From contig JAVMKC010000049.1 of NCBI GenBank assembly GCA_031732795.1, positions 1 through 27,853 of the forward strand: a DNA stretch of 27,853 nt, in the 5' to 3' direction. Positions within the stretch are counted from its first letter, which is position 1; the number at the start of each line of letters is the position of its first letter. This DNA is from Accumulibacter sp031732795 (GTDB taxonomy: Bacteria > Pseudomonadota > Gammaproteobacteria > Burkholderiales > Rhodocyclaceae). Positions 7,835-15,160 of this stretch are shown here, piece after piece. Under the pieces are notes generated by a model that was not told the DNA's origin, searched no databases, and saw only the letters and a program-made list of their open reading frames with translations. A program made the translations under genes and the position numbers.

Positions 7835-8140
7835 ATGAGTCAACCCGCTGCCGTCCGTCTGGCGATCCAGGAAGAAATGACCATCTATCAAGCGCCAACA
7901 CAGAAAGAGCGTCTGCTCGAAGCGCTGATCGCCACCGAACATCTCGAAATCGATCTGTCGGCGGTGACGGGCATGGATAGCGCTGGGCTTCAATTGCTGA
8001 TTCTGCTCAAACGCGAGGCCCAGGCGCGTGAAAAGAAACTGACGATCGTTGCCCATAGCGCGGTGGTCCAGCAAATACTCGATTTTTGCAATCTCGCCGG
8101 CAGTTTTGGTGACCCGGTGGTGATCACCGCCAGCCATTGA
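7835..8140 (+). CDS. STAS-domain protein (anti-sigma antagonist / MlaB-like)
   Basis: The 101-aa protein is a single STAS domain. LEIDLSAVTGMDSAGLQLLILL contains the usual phosphorylatable serine position (S49, in MDSAG), and a C-terminal strand-helix pair follows. STAS proteins bind partner kinases or ATPases and switch with Ser phosphorylation. The ATG at 7835 is preferred to an upstream GTG at 7817 because it has an AAGGG ribosome site and the extra residues are not part of the fold. Its place directly upstream of cheA suggests that it regulates or scaffolds the array, but no switch kinase or phosphatase for it is visible in the window. Confidence 0.88.
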   Translation: MSQPAAVRLAIQEEMTIYQAPTQKERLLEALIATEHLEIDLSAVTGMDSAGLQLLILLKREAQAREKKLTIVAHSAVVQQILDFCNLAGSFGDPVVITASH

Positions 8141-8197
8141 CCCGGGGCTTGTCATCAATGACTCCACGACAGCGCATGATCAACGTAAGGAAGGTCC

Positions 8198-10387
8198 ATG
8201 GATGAGGAACTGACCAGCCTATTCGTCAATGAAAGTCGCGACCAGCTGTTGGCCATGGAAGACGGTTTGTTACGTCTGGAACAGGATCCTGAAAACGCTG
8301 ACAACCTCGGAGCGATTTTCCGCGCGGCGCATACCATCAAAGGGGGTTCGGGCGTCGTCGAATGTCAATTCATCGAAGGATTCACGCACAAGGTCGAGAA
8401 TGTTCTCGACAAATTGCGCAACGGGGAAATTCCGGTCAGCGGCGAACTGTGCACGCTGCTGCTCGAATGCTGTGATCATCTCGGCGCTTTGTTGGAGGTG
8501 TTCGCCAACGGTTTACCGGAGCCGACGACGGAAGTGCAGGCACGTGGCGACATGCTGCTCGATCGGCTGGTCGAGCGTTTCTTGAGCGGTGCGACGAAAG
8601 CGGCGGACGGGACACAGTTGCCGGTCGAACACGCCGACGAGGTCGAATCCTCCGGCGGCGGGATCGTCAATACCGATGCTTGGCATATTTCGATCCGTTT
8701 CGGAACGGAGGTGCTCAAGTGCGGCATGGACCCGCTGTCGTTCCTGCACTATCTGAGTTCGCTGGGCGAGATCACCGCCATCGAAACGATCACCGACGGC
8801 ATGCCGTCTGCCGAACGGATGGATCCAGAGTGTTGCTACCTCGGATTTGAAATCCATTTTCAAACACGGGCTTCGAAAGCGCAGATCGAACAGGTTTTTG
8901 AATTCGTACGCGACGATTGCACGCTGCACATCCTGCCGCCGAACTCGAAAATCGACGAATACCTGAAACTGATCGAGCAATTCCCCGAAGACAATATGCG
9001 GCTCGGCGAAATTCTGGTGCGGGCCGGTGCCTTGACCCAGAGCGAGCTCGATGAAGGGCTGCGCGTGCAATACCGCGCCGGGCAATCGACCGACGACTCC
9101 CCGCCGATCGGCAGCGTATTGATCGAACAGAAAGTGGTTCACCAAGCGGTGGTCGAAGCCGCCGCCAGTCGGCAGGCGGCTGTCGGCGAGAAAAAAGCGG
9201 TCGAGGCCCGGATGATTCGGGTGCAGGCCGACAAACTCGATCAGCTGATCGATCTGGTTGGCGAAATGGTCATCGCCGGTGCAGGTGCCAACCTGTTGGC
9301 GCAGCGCAGCGGACAGTCGGATTTGCTGGAGAGCACTTCGGTATTGCTGCGGTTGGTCGAAGACATTCGGGATGCGGCCTTGCAGTTGCGCATGGTGCAG
9401 ATCGGCGAAACGTTCAACCGTTTCAATCGGGTCGTCCGGGATGCCTCACACGAGTTGGGCAAGTCGATCGATCTGTTGATCACCGGCGCCGACACCGAAC
9501 TCGATAAATCAGTGGTCGAGAAACTCGGCGATCCGCTGATGCATCTGGTGCGCAACGCCATCGATCATGGCATCGAAGCCGCCGATGTGCGTATCGCGCG
9601 TGGGAAATCGCCGACAGGAACCCTGCGGCTCAATGCCTTCCACGATTCAGGCAGCATTGTCATTCAGGTGATTGATGATGGTGGCGGGTTGCCAAAAGAG
9701 AAAATCCGTCAAAAAGCGATCGACAAGGGGCTGATCGACGCCGGCGCAACGTTGTCGGATCACGAATTGGTCAATCTGATTTTCGAGGCCGGTTTCTCGA
9801 CCGCTGAAAAAGTGACCAACATTTCCGGCCGCGGCGTTGGCATGGATGTCGTGCGCCGCAACATTCAGAATCTGCGTGGCAGCATTGATGTCGATACCAG
9901 CGAAGGCAATGGCTCGACCTTCACTATTCGCCTGCCGCTGACCTTGGCGATCATCGATGGCTTCTTGACCGGTGTGGGACGGGCCGCGTACGTCGTTCCT
10001 CTCGAATCGGTTGTCGAATGCATTGAATTGTCCGACGTGGGCGAAAAACGCAACTACCTCAATTTGCGCGGCGAAGTGTTGCCATTCGTCCGCCTTCGAG
10101 AGTTGTTCGCCATCAATGCCGAACCCCCTGCACGCCAGAACGTGGTCATCGTCCAATACGCCGGTCGGAAAGCCGGGTTGGTGGTCGATACCCTGCTGGG
10201 TGAATTCCAGACGGTGATCAAGCCCCTGGGCACCTTGTTCAAACATTTGCGCGGAGTCGGCGGAGCAACGATTCTCGGTAGCGGTGAAGTGGCCTTGATT
10301 CTCGATGTGCCGGCACTGGTCGAACGCGTCAGCTTGCTCGAAACCCAGTCGTTGTCGCAACGGACACTCAGCCTGGCAAGCCCCTGA
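8198..10387 (+). CDS. cheA: Chemotaxis histidine kinase CheA with MshEN-like insertion
   Basis: The 729-aa kinase opens with an Hpt domain (phospho-acceptor H45 in AAHTIKGGSG). Residues about 162-245 form a P2-like region. Residues 268-291 and 303-326 match two tandem MshEN-type motifs. Then come the dimerisation helices (from about 335), the ATPase with N-box HLVRNAIDHGIE, DDGGG and the G2-type loop FEAGFSTAEKVTNISGRGVGMD, and a C-terminal CheW-like domain (about 585-715). It should autophosphorylate under receptor control and pass phosphate to the CheY-like protein. There is no fused receiver domain. A strong AAGGAAGG ribosome site precedes the ATG. The MshEN-type region suggests direct c-di-GMP input, which is inference from the motif. 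Confidence 0.95.
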   Translation: MDEELTSLFVNESRDQLLAMEDGLLRLEQDPENADNLGAIFRAAHTIKGGSGVVECQFIEGFTHKVENVLDKLRNGEIPVSGELCTLLLECCDHLGALLEVFANGLPEPTTEVQARGDMLLDRLVERFLSGATKAADGTQLPVEHADEVESSGGGIVNTDAWHISIRFGTEVLKCGMDPLSFLHYLSSLGEITAIETITDGMPSAERMDPECCYLGFEIHFQTRASKAQIEQVFEFVRDDCTLHILPPNSKIDEYLKLIEQFPEDNMRLGEILVRAGALTQSELDEGLRVQYRAGQSTDDSPPIGSVLIEQKVVHQAVVEAAASRQAAVGEKKAVEARMIRVQADKLDQLIDLVGEMVIAGAGANLLAQRSGQSDLLESTSVLLRLVEDIRDAALQLRMVQIGETFNRFNRVVRDASHELGKSIDLLITGADTELDKSVVEKLGDPLMHLVRNAIDHGIEAADVRIARGKSPTGTLRLNAFHDSGSIVIQVIDDGGGLPKEKIRQKAIDKGLIDAGATLSDHELVNLIFEAGFSTAEKVTNISGRGVGMDVVRRNIQNLRGSIDVDTSEGNGSTFTIRLPLTLAIIDGFLTGVGRAAYVVPLESVVECIELSDVGEKRNYLNLRGEVLPFVRLRELFAINAEPPARQNVVIVQYAGRKAGLVVDTLLGEFQTVIKPLGTLFKHLRGVGGATILGSGEVALILDVPALVERVSLLETQSLSQRTLSLASP

Positions 10388-10450
10388 TCCATCCGCACAT
10401 TGACCGTACAGCACTTATTTTTGTCATTGCATCAACACAGGAGGTCCCCC

Positions 10451-13441
10451 ATGTTTTCGCACCTCAAGATCGGTATCCGTCTGAGCCTGATTTTTGCCAT
10501 GATGTTGACGATGTTGCTTGCCGTCGCGGGCATCGCCATCAAACGCAACGGAGACTTGCAGGATCAGATCCGGGATTTGGTCACTGACAAAACCGTCAAG
10601 GCCAAAATTGTCAATGACATCGTCGATGACACCAATGCAATCCGTCGTTACCATCGAAACATGTTGATCTACCGAAACGACGAAAGTACCCGCGAGGAAA
10701 TCGAGAAAGTCTCCACGACGCGCAAGAAGATCAGCGAGCATTACGCCGCACTGGAAAAAATGGAGTATGTCGGTAAAGAAAAACTGGTGCTGAACGACAT
10801 CCGTGATGAGCGGCAGAAGGCGAGCGCTGTTCTGTCTCGGATTGAGGAATTGGCCAAGACCAAACAATGGGACGAAGCGGTGCGCTATTTGGACACAACG
10901 TATCGTCCAACGGTTGACCACTACATCGACTCGATCAACGCCTTTCTCAGTTATCAGAATGAACAAGTCAACGCGGTAGGGGCTGAAGCGGGTGCTTTGG
11001 CTGCCTCAACGCGCAACCTGATTATCGTCATTACCGGTGTTGCCATCCTGTTCGGCATTTGGCTGGCTTTCGTGATTACCCGGTCGATCACCCGCCCGAT
11101 CGGTGAAATGGTCGAAGCATCGAACAAAATGGCGGTTGGCGATTTCGATTTCAAGCTGGCGATCGATAGTCGCGATGAAACGGGACAATTGGCGGCAGGT
11201 GTGACAGCCATCCAGGCCAGTGTGCGTCGGATGATCGCCGACGCCGAGATACTGACCCGCGCCGCTGTCGAAGGGAAACTGGCTACTCGCGCCGATGCCG
11301 ACAAACATCAGGGCGATTTCCAGAAAGTCGTCCAGGGGGTCAATGACACGCTCAATGCCGTGATCGGTCCGTTGAACGTTGCCGCGACTTATGTTGACCG
11401 CATCTCCAAGGGCGACATCCCGCCGAAGATCACCGACAACTACAACGGCGACTTCAACACCATCAAGAACAATCTGAACATACTGATCGAAACGCTGAAC
11501 GCTTTTGAAGCTGCGCAGCAGAAGATATGGGAAGAGCATGCGGCTGGAGCGATCGACTACGTCATTCCAGCACAGCAATTCGATGGGGTTTATGCTCGGA
11601 TTGCTGAGGGCATCAACAAACTGGTGGCCTCGCATATCGCGGTCAAGATGCGGGTGGTCGAGGTGGTGAAGCAGTATGCGGAAGGGGATTTCAGCGTCGA
11701 CATGGATCGGCTGCCAGGCAAGAAGGCGCAGATCACCGATGCCATTGACGGGGTGAAAGCGAATTTGCAGGCCATTCGGGCTGAAATTGCCCGCTTGGTC
11801 GAAGCGGCCGTGCAAGGGAAGCTGGCGACCCGTGCGGATGCCAGCAAGTTCAAATACGAATTCAAGATGATGGTACAAGGGATCAACGATACGCTCGACG
11901 CGGTGATCGGTCCGCTGAACGTTGCCGCGACCTGTGTTGACCGCATCTCCAAAGGCGACATCCCGCCGACGATCACCGACAGCTACAACGGCGACTTCAA
12001 CACCATCAAGAACAATCTCAATACCTGTATCGATGCGATCAATGCGCTGGTCGCCGATGCGGCGATGCTTTCCCGGGCGGCGGTGGAGGGAAAACTGGCG
12101 ACGCGCGCCGATGCCAGCAAGCACCAGGGCGACTTCCGGCGTGTGGTCAAGGGCGTCAACGACACTCTCGACGCGGTGATCGGTCCGCTGAACGTTGCCG
12201 CGACCTGTGTTGACCGCATCTCCAAAGGCGACATCCCGCCGACGATCACCGACAGCTACAACGGCGACTTCAACACCATCAAGAACAATCTCAACACCTG
12301 TATCGATGCGGTCAATGCGCTGGTCGCCGACGCGGCGATGCTCTCCCGGGCGGCGATCGAAGGCAAACTCGAAACGCGTGCCGACGCGGCCAGACACCAG
12401 GGTGATTTTCGTAAGGTGGTGACCGGGGTCAATGAAACGCTCGATAACGTCGTCGACCCGATCAATGAAGTCCGTCGGATCATGATGGCGATGTCCGGTG
12501 GCGATCTGACACAGACGATCAACACCGCTTACCGCGGCGATTTCGACGAGCTGAAGAACACGATCAATCAGACCCTGGGCAAACTGGTCGAAACGATCAG
12601 TGAGGTGCGCAACGCCGCCGACAACTTGTCCAGTGCCGCGGGGCAGGTTTCCTCGACCGCCCAGTCGCTCTCTCAGTCGTCGTCGGAGCAGGCGGCCTCG
12701 GTCGAGGAAACGACATCGAGCATGGAGCAGATGAGTGCCTCGATCATTCAGAATACCGAAAACTCGAAGGTAACCGACGGAATGGCTTCCAGTGCCGCTC
12801 GACAGGCGATCGAAGGTGGTGACGCGGTCGGCAAGACGGTCGAGGCGATGAAGAGCATCGCCGAGAAAATCGGCATCATCGACGATATCGCTTATCAGAC
12901 CAATCTGCTGGCCTTGAATGCCGCCATCGAAGCCGCGCGCGCCGGTGAACATGGCAAAGGCTTTGCGGTCGTCGCCGCTGAAGTGCGCAAGTTGGCTGAG
13001 CGTTCCCAGGTCGCGGCACAGGAAATTGGCAACGTGGCCAAGGACTCGGTCAAACTTGCCGAACGCGCCGGGTCGCTGCTCGGCGAAATGGTGCCGTCGA
13101 TCAAGAAAACCTCCGATCTGGTACAGGAAATCACTGCTGCCTCACAAGAGCAGTCGGCCGGGGTTGGCCAGATCAACGGAGCCATGGAGCAACTGAACAA
13201 AGCCACGCAACAGAATGCCTCGGCTTCCGAAGAATTGGCGGCAACCGCCGAGCAAATGGGCAGCCAAGCGGCTCAACTACAAGATTTGATGGGATTTTTC
13301 AACTTCAATAGCGGTGCTCGCCAGCGGGGCAGCCATGTGTCAGCGGTAGTGACCGCGAGCCGCCCAGCCGTTCCGCGGGCAATCCCGCCAGCACGCTTGG
13401 CGGCGGCTGGTCCGGCCGTGCTCGATTTCGAGCGCTTTTGA
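10451..13441 (+). CDS. Poly-HAMP methyl-accepting chemotaxis receptor
   Basis: The receptor is 996 aa, nearly twice the usual size. TM1 (about 12-30), a four-helix-bundle-type periplasmic domain and TM2 (about 188-209) lead into a canonical HAMP (TRSITRPIGEM, from 210). About ten more HAMP-like units follow up to about residue 710. Alternating types recur: one with EGKLATRADA, one with DRISKGDIPPTITD. The signalling domain has the conserved tip (AYQTNLLALNAAIEAARAGEHGKGFAVVAAEVRKLAERS, about 815-855), and the protein ends LDFERF, which fits the CheR-docking pentapeptide pattern. The ATG at 10451 has AGGAGG seven bases upstream; an earlier in-frame start at 10400 would add 17 residues unlike a receptor N-terminus. 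It ends 10 bases before cheW. Confidence 0.94.
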   Translation: MFSHLKIGIRLSLIFAMMLTMLLAVAGIAIKRNGDLQDQIRDLVTDKTVKAKIVNDIVDDTNAIRRYHRNMLIYRNDESTREEIEKVSTTRKKISEHYAALEKMEYVGKEKLVLNDIRDERQKASAVLSRIEELAKTKQWDEAVRYLDTTYRPTVDHYIDSINAFLSYQNEQVNAVGAEAGALAASTRNLIIVITGVAILFGIWLAFVITRSITRPIGEMVEASNKMAVGDFDFKLAIDSRDETGQLAAGVTAIQASVRRMIADAEILTRAAVEGKLATRADADKHQGDFQKVVQGVNDTLNAVIGPLNVAATYVDRISKGDIPPKITDNYNGDFNTIKNNLNILIETLNAFEAAQQKIWEEHAAGAIDYVIPAQQFDGVYARIAEGINKLVASHIAVKMRVVEVVKQYAEGDFSVDMDRLPGKKAQITDAIDGVKANLQAIRAEIARLVEAAVQGKLATRADASKFKYEFKMMVQGINDTLDAVIGPLNVAATCVDRISKGDIPPTITDSYNGDFNTIKNNLNTCIDAINALVADAAMLSRAAVEGKLATRADASKHQGDFRRVVKGVNDTLDAVIGPLNVAATCVDRISKGDIPPTITDSYNGDFNTIKNNLNTCIDAVNALVADAAMLSRAAIEGKLETRADAARHQGDFRKVVTGVNETLDNVVDPINEVRRIMMAMSGGDLTQTINTAYRGDFDELKNTINQTLGKLVETISEVRNAADNLSSAAGQVSSTAQSLSQSSSEQAASVEETTSSMEQMSASIIQNTENSKVTDGMASSAARQAIEGGDAVGKTVEAMKSIAEKIGIIDDIAYQTNLLALNAAIEAARAGEHGKGFAVVAAEVRKLAERSQVAAQEIGNVAKDSVKLAERAGSLLGEMVPSIKKTSDLVQEITAASQEQSAGVGQINGAMEQLNKATQQNASASEELAATAEQMGSQAAQLQDLMGFFNFNSGARQRGSHVSAVVTASRPAVPRAIPPARLAAAGPAVLDFERF
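11894..12294 (+). repeat. Tandem 273-bp repeat inside the poly-HAMP receptor gene
   Basis: A 128-bp stretch at 11894-12021 is repeated without a mismatch at 12167-12294. The period is 273 bp (91 codons, two HAMP-like units). An older, diverged copy of the same pair lies at about 11357 onward. The reading frame is kept, so the duplications lengthened the HAMP chain in steps of two units. Confidence 0.92.
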
Positions 13442-13451
13442 GGGGGCGGCG

Positions 13452-14024
13452 ATGACCACCCTCGCACCCAGCCGTTCGCCAAATGCTGCGGCCAAACGCG
13501 CTGAGGCCACCGTTCTCGCGGTTTCGGCGGACCACGACGTTCCGCAGCAGTACCTGACCTTTCTGCTCGGCGGCGAGATGTTCGCCGTCGGCATCCTCAA
13601 CGTCAAGGAGATCATCGAATACGGCAATCTGACCGAAATTCCGATGATGCCGCCGTTCATCCGCGGCGTGATCAATCTGCGCGGCGCGGTAGTGCCGGTG
13701 ATCGATCTGTCGGCCCGTTTCGGGGGCCGACAGAGCGAAGTCGGCAAGCGCTCGTGCATCGTCATCGTCGAAGTATCGGAAGGGGAGTTTCAACACGATA
13801 TCGGAATCATGGTCGACGCCGTTTCGGAAGTGATCGAGATTCCCGGCAGTGATATCGAACCACCGCCGTCGTTCGGCGCCCGGATTCGGGCGGATTTCAT
13901 CGATGGGATGGGTAAGGTCGCCGGTAAATTCGTGATCATTCTGAATATCTTGCGTGTTCTGTCAGTCGAGGAGATCGCGCTGTTGGCGCAGGCGGCCAGC
14001 ACCGAACCGACCGTCAGCCCCTGA
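13452..14024 (+). CDS. cheW: Chemotaxis coupling protein CheW
   Basis: CheW bridges receptors and CheA in the signalling array. The 190-aa protein has a variable 30-residue N-terminus and then a full CheW domain: YLTFLLGGEMFAVGILNVKEIIEY, the MPPFIRGVINLRGAVVPVIDLSARFG core, and MVDAVSEVIEIP. The ATG has an AGGGGGCG ribosome site and lies 10 bases after the receptor gene. It is the last gene of the operon seen here, where many related operons would continue with cheR, cheD and cheB. Confidence 0.95.
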   Translation: MTTLAPSRSPNAAAKRAEATVLAVSADHDVPQQYLTFLLGGEMFAVGILNVKEIIEYGNLTEIPMMPPFIRGVINLRGAVVPVIDLSARFGGRQSEVGKRSCIVIVEVSEGEFQHDIGIMVDAVSEVIEIPGSDIEPPPSFGARIRADFIDGMGKVAGKFVIILNILRVLSVEEIALLAQAASTEPTVSP

Positions 14025-14051
14025 GCTGTTTCGGGGGCGCCATCACTTTTT
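14017..14051 (+). terminator. Terminator at the end of the chemosensory operon
   Basis: GCCCCTGA pairs with TTCGGGGC-type sequence (eight pairs, one G-U, loop GCTGTT) across the cheW stop codon. TTTTT follows after eight bases. The distance to the T-run is longer than ideal. Confidence 0.5.
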
Positions 14052-14059
14052 GCGAAGTC

Positions 14060-14221
14060 ATGGTTGCCGTTGCTGACGGTGAAGGTTTGACGGCGATATG
14101 CCGAGTGGCCGGGCTTCCAGGGGCTACTTTGGCAACCGCGTGCGGCGAAGCGTCCGCTTTCGAACGTCTTCTTTCGCTCAGGATTGGACTCGGAAAGGAC
14201 GCCGGAACGTTCGAGGGCTGA
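14060..14221 (+). CDS. Possible 53-aa ORF of unknown function
   Basis: An ATG-initiated frame of 53 codons (starts MVAVADGEGLTAICRVAGLPG) fills most of the gap between cheW and the convergent paaY-like gene. It has no strong ribosome site and I recognise no family. The GLTAICRVAGLP segment vaguely recalls a small helix-turn-helix, but that is too weak to name. It may be a remnant or chance. Confidence 0.15.
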   Translation: MVAVADGEGLTAICRVAGLPGATLATACGEASAFERLLSLRIGLGKDAGTFEG

Positions 14222-14266
14222 TTTCCGAGTGGATCTCGGGAAATCAGGAAGTGGATAAGTGACGGG

Positions 14267-14893
14267 CTATTCGCTGGTCGGCGATCGTTTCTTGATATCG
14301 ATCAACGGTACGATGCCGGGAAATTCGAAACGCCGCCGATCGGGTTCACAGGCTGTCAGCGGGTCGACTTCGACCAGGGTGGCCAATGAGCGTCGTGTCA
14401 ATTGCTGATAAATCCGGGTTCCTTCGATTTTCCAGCTCATTTCCTGTTCGCTGAGTTCTCTCAACACCTTGGCCGGTACGCCGGCGGCCAGCGAACGCGG
14501 CGGAATCACCATTCCCGCCTTGACGAAAGCGCAGGCGGCGATGATCGATGATTCGCCCAGAACCGCGTTGTCCATGATCACCGCATTCATGCCGACCATC
14601 GCGTTACGCCCGACCCGGCAACCGTGCAATACCGCGCCGTGGCCGATATGGCCGTCTTCCTCGATGACCGTGTCGGTTCCGGGAAAGCCATGCATTACGC
14701 AGGTATCCTGCACATTGACGCCGCGCTCGAGGATCAGCCGGCCGAAGTCACCACGTAAGCTGGCGCACGGGCCGACATAGCAACCTGGACCGACGATCAC
14801 ATCGCCGATCAGTATCGCCGAGGCATGGACATAGGCGCTCGGATCGATCACTGGAACGATGCCGTCGATGGCGAAAACACGTGGACGGGTCAT
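14267..14893 (-). CDS. paaY: PaaY-like hexapeptide-repeat protein (gamma-carbonic-anhydrase-like thioesterase)
   Basis: The 208-aa protein follows PaaY/CaiE closely from end to end: SAYVHASAILIGDVIVGPGCYVGP, ASLRGDFGR, CVMHGFPGTDTVI, the metal-site histidines in DGHIGHGAVLHGC, VGMNAVIMD and LSEQEMSWKIEGTRIYQ. These proteins form left-handed beta-helix trimers. PaaY is a thioesterase that hydrolyses dead-end CoA adducts of phenylacetate degradation. No other paa gene is in the window, so it may serve general CoA-ester housekeeping; a glutaryl-CoA dehydrogenase gene lies 2.6 kb away. The C-terminal tail is slightly longer than usual. Confidence 0.88.
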   Translation of the reverse strand: MTRPRVFAIDGIVPVIDPSAYVHASAILIGDVIVGPGCYVGPCASLRGDFGRLILERGVNVQDTCVMHGFPGTDTVIEEDGHIGHGAVLHGCRVGRNAMVGMNAVIMDNAVLGESSIIAACAFVKAGMVIPPRSLAAGVPAKVLRELSEQEMSWKIEGTRIYQQLTRRSLATLVEVDPLTACEPDRRRFEFPGIVPLIDIKKRSPTSE

Positions 14894-15160
14894 AGGAAAC
14901 TCCTGTAGTGATCATGGTATGCCAACATCTCGTGACGATGAGAAGGGTGAAGTGGCCGCACCGCGTTCATCCATTGTAATGGCCGCAAGCTGCAGGCGGT
15001 GGCGATTCGTGTTCCGTTGCGTTACCTTCAGGAAGCGCATTTTCCGCGTACAGGTACAGCGCAATTATGTAACGAAGTGTTCCTCGGGTCTCACCAGCCA
15101 GCCGTTGGTGCGTTGATCTGTCAACCGGCGCGGGTGCCGGATCATTCGGAATCGAAAACC

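Noticed and set aside
9647..10414. 255-codon antisense frame under cheA
   Set aside because: It lies under the conserved CheA ATPase and CheW-like domains and has no recognisable features.
11006..12952. 648-codon open frame antisense to the poly-HAMP receptor
   Set aside because: The sense frame is an unmistakable receptor. The antisense frame repeats the receptor's internal duplications and stays open because of GC-rich codon bias.
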